A stretch of DNA of 64,000 nucleotides. It comes from Nemorincola caseinilytica (GTDB lineage: Bacteria; Bacteroidota; Bacteroidia; Chitinophagales; Chitinophagaceae). The stretch lies in assembly GCF_039540515.1 (NCBI RefSeq), contig NZ_BAABFA010000019.1, positions 247,693-311,692 of the forward strand, written 5' to 3'. The position numbers and the translations under genes are program-made. The first letter of the stretch is position 1; each line of letters begins with the position of its first letter. The notes beneath the pieces are model-generated. The model did not search any database. It worked only from the letters and a program-made list of their open reading frames with translations, and was not told the origin of the DNA. Below are positions 1 to 7,586 of the stretch, one piece after another.

Positions 1-1692
1 ATGCAAGGCGATAATATTGACGCCTCTTATTATACATCCAGTGATTCTCTGCAGTTGAATAACACCAAGGTGTCTTATTCCAGCAACATTCTTAACAGTA
101 CAGCCACAGTAAACGAAGGCACTTCCAATTCCGAACTGTTCAGCCGCTATTTCGGTAAAAAAGGAGGCTCAGGAATAGGCGGAGATGTTGGCTTCTACTA
201 CGAATTCCGACCCAACCATGAAAAATACCAGTATGACATGGATGGTAAAACAAAGATCACCGATCACAGTGTTCCCCGGTACAAGCTCAGATTATCTGCG
301 GCTATCACCGACATTGGCGGTATAACTTTTAAAACTGCCGACAACAGGCAAGCTGCGCTTTCCGGCAATGGTTATTTAAGGGGAAGTGAATTGGCCAACA
401 GCGTTAATAACTACAGAGACTTCAAGGCATATGCACAATCTCGCGGCTTTACGGTGGACTCCAGTGTGAAGAGCACGGTATATCATATGCCTACGGCAAT
501 GTTGCTGGCTCTGGATTATAAAATAAGCGGTGATTTCTACGTGAATGTCACCTCTCTTACAAACCTGGCAGACCGCAAACAAATAGGCAACTATTACTAC
601 AGCCAGATAACTGTAACCCCCCGGTACGACACGCGCGTTTTCAGCGTTGGCCTACCTGTAACCTATAATATGCAATCTCAATCCATCAAGGCTGGCATAG
701 GTGCACGTGTTGCTGGCTTCTTTGCAGGCAGCGACGATATGCTGGGGCTGCTGGGCAATAACCAGTATGGTGTTAACTTCTATATGGGGGCTTTTGTTCC
801 CATCAACTACCGTAAGCCAAAAGACAGCGATGGCGACCGAGTATCGAATAAAATAGACAGCTGCCCAGGAATTGTAGGCGAATGGGCGTATAAAGGATGT
901 CCTAATCCCGATACTGACAAAGACGGCATATTCGATTCTGTAGACAAATGCCCTACTGTTGCAGGCATGCCCACAGCAATGGGCTGTCCTGATAAAGATC
1001 TTGATAGTGTTGCTGATGCCTCAGACCGCTGCCCTGACCTTGCCGGTCCAGTTGCAATGGGTGGCTGCCCCGACCGCGACAAAGACGGCATAGCTGATAT
1101 AGACGACATTTGCCCTGACCAAGCTGGCACTGCGGCATTTAAAGGCTGCCCTGATACAGATGGCGATGGGATACCCGACAACACAGACAAATGTCCGCTG
1201 AAAGCTGGCCCAATAGCCTTTAACGGATGCCCGGACACCGATGGTGATGGCGTGCCTGACAATACCGACCGTTGCCCCACAAAACCTGGAACAATAAGTA
1301 ATTATGGCTGCCCTGAAGTGAGCGTGCAAGTGAAAAAACGCCTGGCATTTGCAGCCACAGCGCTGGAGTTTGAAACCGGCAAAGCCATAATCAAGAAGAA
1401 ATCTTACGTGCTGCTGGACGAAATAGTGGGCATATTGAACGAGTACAAAGATTACTACATGTTGATAGATGGTCACACTGATGACGTAGGCTCTGAAGAA
1501 AATAACCTCACTCTTTCAAGAGACCGTGCAGCCTCTGTGAAAAACTACTTCGTAAGCAAAGGAATAGCAAGTGATCGCTTAGACACTGAAGGTCACGGTG
1601 AATCAGTACCCGTAGCAACCAATAAGACCGCTGCCGGAAAAGCTAAGAACCGCCGTGTGGAAATGAGTCTGAAACTTCGGGACAATAAATAA
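1..1692 (+). CDS. OmpA-family outer-membrane protein with TSP3 repeats (5' end probably outside window)
   Basis: Probably a cell-envelope protein that links the outer membrane to peptidoglycan. The first ~270 residues look like a beta-rich membrane domain of the kind that precedes OmpA domains in Bacteroidota. Residues ~274-439 carry about six thrombospondin type 3-like calcium-binding repeats (DSDGD, DTDKDG, DTDGDG followed by CP). Residues ~447-560 are an OmpA C-terminal peptidoglycan-binding domain with GHTDDVG, LSRDRA and NRRVE. There is no signal peptide and the reading frame is open to the window edge, so the ATG at base 1 is probably internal. A strong hairpin terminator follows. Family assignment is firm; the ligand is unknown. 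Confidence 0.9.
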   Translation: MQGDNIDASYYTSSDSLQLNNTKVSYSSNILNSTATVNEGTSNSELFSRYFGKKGGSGIGGDVGFYYEFRPNHEKYQYDMDGKTKITDHSVPRYKLRLSAAITDIGGITFKTADNRQAALSGNGYLRGSELANSVNNYRDFKAYAQSRGFTVDSSVKSTVYHMPTAMLLALDYKISGDFYVNVTSLTNLADRKQIGNYYYSQITVTPRYDTRVFSVGLPVTYNMQSQSIKAGIGARVAGFFAGSDDMLGLLGNNQYGVNFYMGAFVPINYRKPKDSDGDRVSNKIDSCPGIVGEWAYKGCPNPDTDKDGIFDSVDKCPTVAGMPTAMGCPDKDLDSVADASDRCPDLAGPVAMGGCPDRDKDGIADIDDICPDQAGTAAFKGCPDTDGDGIPDNTDKCPLKAGPIAFNGCPDTDGDGVPDNTDRCPTKPGTISNYGCPEVSVQVKKRLAFAATALEFETGKAIIKKKSYVLLDEIVGILNEYKDYYMLIDGHTDDVGSEENNLTLSRDRAASVKNYFVSKGIASDRLDTEGHGESVPVATNKTAAGKAKNRRVEMSLKLRDNK

Positions 1693-1732
1693 TTACCGGA
1701 ACACTCAGAAAAGTTTACGTTCACAACACTTC

Positions 1733-1770
1733 AAACACACTCATTCAAAAGAATGAGTGTGTTTCTTTCT
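1733..1770 (+). terminator. Rho-independent terminator after the OmpA-family gene
   Basis: A perfect 14-bp stem (1733-1746 with 1751-1764) encloses an AAAA loop and is followed by a T-rich stretch, 40 bp after the stop codon. Confidence 0.9.
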
Positions 1771-1953
1771 ACACAATTGGATTTTCCTTAACCTTGATTT
1801 AGCTAATTTTACTATCGTTACAAGCAGTAACACTCAAGACACGATTTTCCATTCTTTGCGGTCCTTTGCTCATTCTTCCTATCAATGCAAGGCCATTCAT
1901 AAAATGTACTTCCTTTCTTGAAATTTTCTTCACTCCTTCAAAAAAGGTTAAGT

Positions 1954-2730
1954 ATGTCTATTGTCATTTTGTTTATTACCGTATGGTATTTGTCACTTTT
2001 TGCCCAAACCTTCTTCCATCATCGTTATGCTTCACACGGGGCATTTACCATGAGCAAAGGTTGGGAGCGTTTTTTCTTCATTTTCACTTACATTACACAA
2101 GGTCCCCACTACATGAGTCCTCGAGCATATGCCATTATGCACCGCCTGCATCATGCCCATACCGATACAGAGCTTGACCCTCACTCTCCTGCTTTCTCCT
2201 CTAACCTGCTAAGTATGATGCTGCGTACACGTCGTTTTTACTGCGATGTGGTAGAGGGTAAGCTGCAGGTTGAGAAACGCTTTATGAAAAACCTGCCTGA
2301 ATGGAAAGGTTTTGATAAATGGGCCAATTCTACGCCCTCACGTATACTTTGGAGTGTTGCATATCTTACATTCTTCTTCATCTTCGCCACTAGCTGGTGG
2401 ATGTATCTCCTGCTTCCGGTGTTATTGGCCCTTGGCGCTTTCCATGGCGCGCTTATCAATTGGTTTGCTCATAAATATGGCTATATCAATTTCAGGCTAA
2501 AGAACACTTCTCGCAACTTGCTTTTTATAGATGTGCTTATGCTTGGTGAATCTTATCACAACAATCATCACAAACGTCCTTCAGCCGTCAATTTTGGCAA
2601 GCGCTGGCACGAGATAGACCCTGTGTATCCGATTATTCGCCTTATGGTTTGGATGCGCATCATAAAATTGTCGAAACTCTCGGTAGCGCCTGCTGAAAAT
2701 ATTGTCCACCTACATACTGATAAGCACTAA
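1954..2730 (+). CDS. Membrane fatty acid (acyl-CoA) desaturase
   Basis: Predicted di-iron desaturase that introduces a double bond into acyl chains and so adjusts membrane fluidity. The three histidine boxes are present: HHRYASH near the N-terminus, HRLHH, and YHNNHH near the C-terminus, with hydrophobic membrane segments before and between them. I chose ATG 1954 (258 aa) over the TTG at 1918 because an AAAAAGG stretch precedes it and residues from MSIVILF onward begin the first membrane segment. The protein is shorter than typical ~300-residue delta-9 desaturases, with the N-terminal hydrophobic hairpin reduced. Confidence 0.85.
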   Translation: MSIVILFITVWYLSLFAQTFFHHRYASHGAFTMSKGWERFFFIFTYITQGPHYMSPRAYAIMHRLHHAHTDTELDPHSPAFSSNLLSMMLRTRRFYCDVVEGKLQVEKRFMKNLPEWKGFDKWANSTPSRILWSVAYLTFFFIFATSWWMYLLLPVLLALGAFHGALINWFAHKYGYINFRLKNTSRNLLFIDVLMLGESYHNNHHKRPSAVNFGKRWHEIDPVYPIIRLMVWMRIIKLSKLSVAPAENIVHLHTDKH

Positions 2731-2731
2731 C

Positions 2732-2848
2732 ATGATCACAGCAGCTATAATAATCTTCATCTGTAAGTACCTGCGCAAGCGCGGATATAACCTTACATTC
2801 AGCCTTAAGCCGGTGAAAATCTCATTGCTAAGAAGAGCAGAACTCTAA
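2732..2848 (+). CDS. Possible 38-residue basic membrane peptide
   Basis: A short ORF begins one base after the desaturase stop. It encodes a hydrophobic start (MITAAIIIFICKYL) followed by a basic tail. Its tight spacing suggests translation coupled to the desaturase, but it may also be a remnant of a longer C-terminus. I do not recognise it and no other support is visible. Confidence 0.25.
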   Translation: MITAAIIIFICKYLRKRGYNLTFSLKPVKISLLRRAEL

Positions 2849-2859
2849 AAATAAAAAAT

Positions 2860-3510
2860 ATGCATTTATATAAAAGCTTGCAGCGTACAACTCAGGTTGC
2901 TTGCAAAAAAGTAAACCTGTTGATATTCCTTTTGTCGTTATCATGTTACCCAGCCTTGGCAAATGAATGGCAGCTAAAGAAAAGCGGCTCAGGCATCAAC
3001 ATTTATACTAAAAGCCAACAGGCTTCGGAAGTAAAAGTCCTGAAAGCAGAATTCGAAGCCGATGGGACTGTGAAGCAATTGGCTAACTTACTTGCCGATG
3101 TAGACAAACAGAAGAACTGGGTATATAGCACTAATTCTACCAGATTGATAAAACGGCTGAATGATAATGAGCTTATATACTATACTGAGAAAGCAATGCC
3201 TTGGCCCCTTAGCCATCGGGATGTTGTAATGCAGATGAAATGGATGGTGGATACCATTGTGGGCACATTGACCATGAATGCCCACAGCATTGAAAATTCA
3301 ATTCCTCCCCCAAAAGGAATGGTAAGGGTGCCTGTTTCGAAAGTCGTCTGGAAGGTATCAACTATAAAGCCCGGCACAATAAGAGTTGAATATTTTGCAG
3401 AAGCAGATCCTGGCGGAGTAATACCCGCATGGGTAACAAATATCTTTTTGACAAAAGGGCCGTATGAAACTTTCTTAAACTTACGAAAGCAACTTGTCAA
3501 CTATAATTAA
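2860..3510 (+). CDS. START-domain lipid-binding-like protein
   Basis: 216 residues with an N-terminal signal peptide (cleavage likely after PALA, ~35), so it is exported. The rest fits a START/SRPBCC fold: an early WQLKKSGSGINIYTKS segment, a central ALP-like PWPLSHRDVVMQ stretch, and a C-terminal helix ending in LRKQL. START proteins bind lipids or other hydrophobic ligands. The neighbouring desaturase fits a lipid-related role, but the ligand cannot be inferred. Bacteroidota carry many exported START proteins of this size. Confidence 0.8.
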   Translation: MHLYKSLQRTTQVACKKVNLLIFLLSLSCYPALANEWQLKKSGSGINIYTKSQQASEVKVLKAEFEADGTVKQLANLLADVDKQKNWVYSTNSTRLIKRLNDNELIYYTEKAMPWPLSHRDVVMQMKWMVDTIVGTLTMNAHSIENSIPPPKGMVRVPVSKVVWKVSTIKPGTIRVEYFAEADPGGVIPAWVTNIFLTKGPYETFLNLRKQLVNYN

Positions 3511-3543
3511 TGCCACATATTATGACGCAGAAGACTAACAGAA

Positions 3544-3771
3544 TTAAAAGTCGTACTCAATCTTGTCAGAAGTCTCCTCCAGATCAAGAGTGAATTCATA
3601 GTCGGCGTTGGGCATAAGCATTTGAACCAAATCGCCCCCATCAACTTGAGCAATTAAGCCATCATTATCAAAAATGTAATAAATATCTGTACCGTGTGTA
3701 TGCCTCACTAAAGTTGCATTCTTAATTTTCTCTCTTAATTTTTCGAGATTTTGGCCGCCGTTTTCTGACAT
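3544..3771 (-). CDS. Small acidic protein of unknown function
   Basis: 75 residues, acidic C-terminal half, no signal peptide or membrane segment, and no family I recognise. It begins MSENGGQNLEKLREKI and contains a beta-rich middle (DIYYIFDNDGLIAQVDGGDLV). A 20-bp perfect palindrome lies ~43 bp upstream of its start and could be its operator. It sits at the left edge of the decayed island and may belong to it. Confidence 0.5.
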   Translation of the reverse strand: MSENGGQNLEKLREKIKNATLVRHTHGTDIYYIFDNDGLIAQVDGGDLVQMLMPNADYEFTLDLEETSDKIEYDF

Positions 3772-3813
3772 TAAATAGATTTTGACCGATTATATGAATG
3801 TTCTGAACCTAAA

Positions 3814-3833
3814 TTTAGATAATTCTATCTAAA
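3814..3833. promoter_or_regulatory. Perfect palindrome, possible operator
   Basis: Two 8-bp arms (TTTAGATA and TATCTAAA) flank a 4-bp spacer upstream of the minus-strand gene at 3544-3771. The size and symmetry fit a dimeric repressor site; no regulator is visible nearby. Confidence 0.4.
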
Positions 3834-3870
3834 GTCGACAAAGCCAATTAGTAGTTCGGCATTGGGTGTT

Positions 3871-3890
3871 TTACCCGCTGTTACCCGCAT
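3871..3890. repeat. Tandem TTACCCGC repeat
   Basis: Two adjacent 10-mers, TTACCCGCTG and TTACCCGCAT, lie between the small acidic gene and the polymerase-like fragment. Short direct repeats like these are found as arm-type binding sites near integrase genes, but no integrase is present here. Confidence 0.35.
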
Positions 3891-3914
3891 CAACTCAGCG
3901 ATCTTTTTTATGCC

Positions 3915-4445
3915 TCATTTTATTGAACAGCGGAATCCAATTTCATCAAAATAATGCTGCATAAAATTTCTTATTTCCTCCTTCTGCGATTGTTTTACAC
4001 GTAAAGCATCATGAACGGTAAATATCTCGTAGCCTTTATTTATAAGAAAAGGTAGTAGGCCATCTATCATTATCTCCGCTTCTTTTCTCTGTAACAGGTT
4101 TGAGAACATCTTATAGCCATACTGCTGTTTGTAGGTATCAACCCACTGCATGAATTTCGGAAATAGCTTTCTTAGGTTCTCAAATTCTGTTGTTGTTTTA
4201 GCCTTGTCAAAGGCTACACGGAACATAAGTTGTTTACCTCCTTTGGGCTCAAGACCTAATTGCTGTTCTATGTATTGGTACAAGGTGCCGTTTTGAGCAT
4301 GATATTTGAAGCTATCATCGATATCACCGTTTATATACGCCGCAATAGCAAACTGAGCATTAGCTATATCCAGCTCAGCAAGATGTTCACTATCGAAAGT
4401 TAGTTTGGTACTTGGGATAAGAACAAGCTCAACCTTCAAGAACAA
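3915..4445 (-). pseudogene. C-terminal fragment resembling the palm of a family A-type polymerase
   Basis: About 176 codons with no ATG at the beginning: the frame is closed by a stop five codons upstream of the first TTG, so the N-terminus is missing. LAELDIANAQ resembles polymerase motif A (D followed by a conserved polar residue) and EIFTVHDAL resembles motif C (hydrophobic-HD-hydrophobic). Proteins like this occur in mobile elements. The similarity is by eye only and weak. It may be a remnant of the element's replication gene. Confidence 0.45.
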
Positions 4446-4472
4446 TTTAAAATCCTTCTTTTAGATACCGAC

Positions 4473-4796
4473 ATGTCATGTCTAGGTGTTTCGCTTATTT
4501 GTTCTGGTGGCATTGCCGCCTGCGGCGTTGATAAAAGGCTGGTCTTTGCCTTGGCGTTAAAGGCTAAAGCAACAAAGCTCGTGTTGGCTCACAATCACCC
4601 AAGCGGCAACTTGAAGCCAAGCCAATCCGACATCGAGATAACGCAGGACTTTAACCGCGCAGGCGAAATCCTGAACATCAATATTCTCGACCATCTAATC
4701 ATTACCAACGACAGCTACACATCATTAATGGATGAAGGTCTTTGTACAGGCTCACCCATTCACCTGCACGACAGCAAAGCCATTAGCTGCCTCTAA
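4473..4796 (+). pseudogene. RadC/JAB-domain protein, truncated
   Basis: The JAMM metalloprotease-like core is clear (HNHPSGNLKPSQSD, ~residues 40-53), as is the following LDHLIIT strand. RadC proteins carried on mobile elements normally have ~150 or more residues with an N-terminal helical region; only 107 remain. The N-terminal part is absent and the last ~15 residues (from GSPIHLH) do not fit the family. Isoleucine codons are mostly ATC/ATT, unlike the resident genes, which supports foreign origin. The function of RadC is unsettled; it is a common marker of integrated elements. Confidence 0.75.
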
Positions 4797-5156
4797 GTAA
4801 CAATCCCACGGAGAAAATGAATGAAGCACGGAAGCTTGTTTTCCGGAGGCGGCGGCTTTGACCTTGCCGCTGAAATGGTCGGCTGGACGAATATCTTTCA
4901 TTGCGAGAAAGACCAATTCTGCCAACGCGTCCTTAAATACTACTGGCCCAATGCCGCAACCCATACCGACATAAAGGAGTTCAACGGTGAAACTTATGCA
5001 GGACAAATCGACGTACTCACAGGGGGATTTCCTTGCCAGCCATTCAGTACAGCCGGCAAGCGCCGCGGCACGAAAGATGACCGTTATCTCTGGCCGGAAA
5101 TGCTTAGAGTTATTGGAAAGATCAAGCCACGCTGGGTCATTGGCGAAAACGTTTAC

Positions 5157-5188
5157 GGCATTGTTAATTGGAGGCATTGTTAATTGGA
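5157..5188. repeat. 16-bp tandem duplication that breaks the methyltransferase frame
   Basis: The unit GGCATTGTTAATTGGA occurs twice head to tail. Sixteen extra bases shift the frame by +1 and bring an in-frame TAA at 5181-5183. Confidence 0.95.
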
Positions 5189-5683
5189 GCGACGGACTGG
5201 TATTCCGTCAGGTCTTACTTGACATGGAAGCTCAAGGTTACAACGTCTGGCCTTATGTACTGCCAGCTGCAGGTATCAACGCCCCGCACCAGCGCGACCG
5301 CGTTTGGTTCGTGGCCAGAAGACGCAACAACGCAAGCCCAGTACCTTCAGAAAACTTGGCTCAGGCTGGCGCCCACCCCGATAGCGATAGATGCAACAGG
5401 CTTCACGGCAAACGTAAAAAGCTCGCAAACGAAAGCCGGGAAAATGCACAGCATGACGTTAAGCCGCTGGGTATCTCTATTGCCGACCCCGACAGCAAGA
5501 GACTGGAAAGGCGCAAGAACGCCCGAAACGCTAAAGCGCATTGGCAGAAGCACATCGAACAGCTTGCCGGATTTTATCCGCTCGGAAATTGGCGCGACTG
5601 GCAAACTCAATCCCCGGTTTGTGGCGGAGATGATGGGCTTCCCCTTCAACTGGACGGAATTACCTTTTCAAAGTGGCGAATGA
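5168..5683 (+). CDS. Alternate-frame ORF inside the methyltransferase gene, itself methyltransferase-associated in appearance
   Basis: A third frame over the C-terminal half of the methyltransferase gene is open for 171 codons. From ~5400 on it reads like a sequence type I know from phage and mobile-element methyltransferases: LAPTPIAIDATG, LLPTPTARDWKGARTPETL, NSLPDF and LNPRFVAEMMGFPFNWTELP. The overlapping frame also looks genuine (VCGGDDGLPLQLDGITF). Either this DNA is dual-coding or one frame is an old relative of the other. The start is uncertain, and the ORF may not be translated in this decayed locus. Confidence 0.4.
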   Translation: MEALLIGATDWYSVRSYLTWKLKVTTSGLMYCQLQVSTPRTSATAFGSWPEDATTQAQYLQKTWLRLAPTPIAIDATGFTANVKSSQTKAGKMHSMTLSRWVSLLPTPTARDWKGARTPETLKRIGRSTSNSLPDFIRSEIGATGKLNPRFVAEMMGFPFNWTELPFQSGE

Positions 5684-5725
5684 ACTCCATCAAGATGTAC
5701 GGCAATGCAATAGTGCCACAGGTAG

Positions 5726-5869
5726 CCTATCGAATATTCAGAGCCATCAAGGATTTTGAAGAACACCACATATAACCTGAACTGAAATAGCCTGCTTCCT
5801 ATCGAATATTCAGAGCCATCAAGGATTTTGAAGAACACCACATATAACCTGAACTGAAATAGCCTGCTT
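5726..5869. repeat. 72-bp perfect tandem duplication across the methyltransferase 3' end
   Basis: Bases 5726-5797 are repeated at 5798-5869. The first copy holds the stop codon at 5773-5775, so the second lies outside the gene. Confidence 0.95.
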
Positions 5870-5940
5870 CCTTTCATTGTCATCAGCAATCCCCTTGTGC
5901 CGATGAAATACCAAGCGGGCAAGTCTAACCCCTCGCATCC

Positions 5941-6019
5941 ACAGTTACTTCCTGCATCAAGAAGAAAATCGGCTCCCCCTAAAGGTTGCCCCCAATTTTC
6001 TTCTTGACGCCGTAACTGT
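5941..6019. other. Large bipartite stem-loop in the island
   Basis: An outer 8-bp perfect stem (5941-5948 with 6012-6019) and an inner 13-bp perfect stem (5957-5969 with 5995-6007) are joined by an asymmetric internal loop, with a 25-nt C-rich terminal loop. It lies in the 300-bp stretch between the methyltransferase and the next gene, just upstream of that gene's ribosome binding site. It could be a structured RNA, a leader or a single-strand DNA site of the element. It does not fit the integron attC consensus. Confidence 0.6.
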
Positions 6020-6075
6020 TCCTGCGTGGCCGGGGTATGCCCGCAAGGGTGATTTCAACAAAAGGAGAAATAAAC

Positions 6076-6261
6076 ATGACAACAACAGAAAAGAAAAAAC
6101 CTGACTTCTTCGTATTCAAGCAAGTGGACGGAAAATCGCAAATCGTTGGCTCTGGCTTTAAGCATCGCAACGGAAAAAGCATCAACCTTTATATTGGCGA
6201 CCTCAAGTGCGTCATTCATCCGGCAAAGGCTCAACCCGTTCAGGAAGGGGAAAGCGGTTAA
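6076..6261 (+). CDS. Small island protein of unknown function
   Basis: 61 residues starting at ATG 6076, which follows a strong AAGGAG ribosome binding site, a feature untypical of Bacteroidota genes. It begins MTTTEKKKPDFFVFKQVDG and continues with a short beta-rich body (IVGSGFKHRNGKSINLYIGDL). It resembles small accessory proteins on plasmids and integrative elements, but I cannot name a family. An in-frame upstream ATG at 6037 lacks a good binding site. The proteobacteria-like Shine-Dalgarno fits a transferred origin. Confidence 0.55.
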   Translation: MTTTEKKKPDFFVFKQVDGKSQIVGSGFKHRNGKSINLYIGDLKCVIHPAKAQPVQEGESG

Positions 6262-6311
6262 TCCGCTTCCTACAACTCCTCTCCAAAATCATTTCCTGAA
6301 AGGTAACTGAC

Positions 6312-6506
6312 ATGAGCCAACAACAAGACGTTTATACCCGCATTACAAACAAGATCATTGAAGACCTGGAGAAAGGTGAACTTACATGGCGTAAACCTTG
6401 GAGCAGCGACAACCTTGCTAATAATATTGTCCGACCGCTTCGCTGGAATGACAAGCCTTACAGCGGCATTAATACAATTATCCTTTGGGCGAACAATCGG
6501 ACATAG
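6312..6506 (+). pseudogene. ArdC-like antirestriction protein, N-terminal fragment
   Basis: The first ~58 residues match the ArdC N-terminal single-strand DNA-binding domain (VYTRITNKIIEDLEKGELTW, then RPLRWNDKPYSGIN). Full proteins are ~290 residues and end in a zinc metalloprotease domain, which is absent. Similarity stops at LWA near base 6488, exactly where a nucleotidyltransferase fragment begins in another frame, so the gene was cut by a deletion or recombination. ArdC proteins protect incoming plasmid DNA from restriction. Confidence 0.8.
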
Positions 6507-7084
6507 ACATACTTATAGAATTCAACACAAAAGACTATAAAAAGCTGAAGCCCGAAAGTTATCGTACTCAACTGCTCAAATTTGCTGACCAAACCTATCG
6601 TAAGTCTGTTGTCGGCAAAGATCATCCCTCTATCGTGATAGAACTCAATTTTATCAAGTTCGACCTCGTGCCATGCATTTTCGACAAGGGGTTTTTCTAC
6701 GATAGCATAGAAATACCCGATAAAAGCGGAGGTTGGATGGAAACAGAACCAGACGAATTCAACAAAACGCTCACGAAAGCAAACCAAAAGTACAATTCCG
6801 TGGTTAAGCCGATTATCCGCCTATTGAAGTACTGGAACGCATGCAATTCTTATCCTTATGCATCCTATGATTTGGAAACGAAAATCGCGGACATGAACTT
6901 TAATAATGACAACCAGGAAAGCGGTCTTTTATATGCAATAGATAAACTTTCAACAAGCAACTTGCCATCATGGGCGTCGAATAAAGTAAATACGCTAAAA
7001 GCAAATGCTGAAAACTTAGATAGCTATTTGGATAAAGGAGATGTAGCTAAAGCCGATAAAGCACTTTCAAAAATACTACCCTGA
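6485..7084 (+). pseudogene. CD-NTase/SMODS-like nucleotidyltransferase lacking its N-terminus
   Basis: About 199 codons from a TTG. SDIDIL supplies the paired catalytic aspartates and FDLVPC the third, followed by a GGWMETEP segment and IRLLKYWNAC, as in SMODS nucleotidyltransferases of anti-phage (CBASS-type) loci. The upstream helix and GS motif that bind the nucleotide are missing; the sequence upstream is the ArdC fragment in a different frame. No effector, E1/E2 or JAB partner lies beside it, so this looks like the remnant of a defence gene rather than a working system. AT-richer than its neighbours. Confidence 0.7.
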
Positions 7085-7191
7085 AATTAAATATACCGCG
7101 ACTGAGACTAAAATGAGGTGCATGCAATGTTTCAACAAACCGCCATAAAACAGCACATATTTTTAGGACTTAGAAATTTACCACAGCGCAT

Positions 7192-7212
7192 TGTTTGACC
7201 TATGTTTGACCT
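7192..7212. repeat. Direct repeat TGTTTGACCT (two copies, 1-bp spacer)
   Basis: Copies at 7192-7201 and 7203-7212, between the last island fragment and the tRNA-Phe terminator. Possibly an integrase arm site of the lost element. Confidence 0.4.
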
Positions 7213-7251
7213 GAAAAGAAAAACGACTTGTGATTTTTGTCACAAGTCGTT
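7213..7251 (-). terminator. Rho-independent terminator of tRNA-Phe
   Basis: A 12-bp perfect stem (7222-7233 with 7240-7251), 6-nt loop, and on the minus strand a T-run at 7221-7213, immediately downstream of the tRNA 3' end. Confidence 0.85.
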
Positions 7252-7259
7252 GATTTTCT

Positions 7260-7335
7260 TGGTGGTGTGGGAGGGAATTGAACCCCCGACACAAGGATTT
7301 TCAGTCCTTTGCTCTACCAACTGAGCTACCACACC
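7260..7335 (-). tRNA. tRNA-Phe (GAA)
   Basis: 76 nt folding as a standard cloverleaf: acceptor GGTGTGG with CCACACC, D arm GCTC/GAGC, anticodon stem AAGGA/TCCTT with loop CTGAAAA (anticodon GAA), and a T arm with TTCAATT. The 3' CCA is encoded. A consensus promoter lies ~20 bp upstream and a terminator directly downstream. The decayed island abuts its 3' side, the usual place for tyrosine-integrase insertion. Confidence 0.97.
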
Positions 7336-7353
7336 GTTTCCCTGATGGGAGCG

Positions 7354-7384
7354 CAAAGATAACAGGCGGGTATCGAATTTCAAA
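7354..7384 (-). promoter_or_regulatory. Bacteroidota-type promoter of tRNA-Phe
   Basis: On the minus strand, TTTG (7384-7381), exactly 19 bp, then TATCTTTG (7361-7354): a perfect match to TTTG-N19-TAnnTTTG. Confidence 0.85.
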
Positions 7385-7586
7385 ATAAATTCTCAAAGCC
7401 TTTCTTACGCCTCTTTCCAGGCGTTCTGCATAGTGTGTGCCGGCGTGTCGCAGGGGCACACCGGTGTGCCACATGTGTACACCTACGGCCCGCTTTGCAA
7501 CACATACGTCTTCTTTTTAACGTAGCTTTAACCCCCTTCTTTCTTCCATCCATGGGCATACGGATTATTTTTGTAGCCGTCTCAAA

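Larger units (their letters stand above)
4821..5775 (+). pseudogene. DNA cytosine-5 methyltransferase, frameshifted by a 16-bp duplication
   Basis: Bases 4821-5183 encode motif I (FSGGGGFDLA), motif IV with the catalytic cysteine (GGFPCQPFS) and motif VI (ENV). A second frame, open to 5775, continues seamlessly with QVLLDMEAQGYNVWPYVLPA, then the motif VIII-like HQRDRVWFVA and a C-terminal GNAIVPQV motif (IX/X region). The two are separated by a direct duplication of 16 bp (5157-5172 and 5173-5188); deleting one copy restores a single ORF of about 312 codons. The start ATG 4821 is preceded by CACGGAG. As it stands the protein would stop after motif VI and be inactive. Such enzymes protect phage or plasmid DNA from restriction. 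Confidence 0.85.

Noticed and set aside
5941..6019. Integron attC site
   Set aside because: The outer arms do not match the R'/R'' consensus and no integron integrase or cassette array is present.
6485..7084. A functional CBASS defence system
   Set aside because: The nucleotidyltransferase has lost its N-terminus and there is no effector or ancillary gene.
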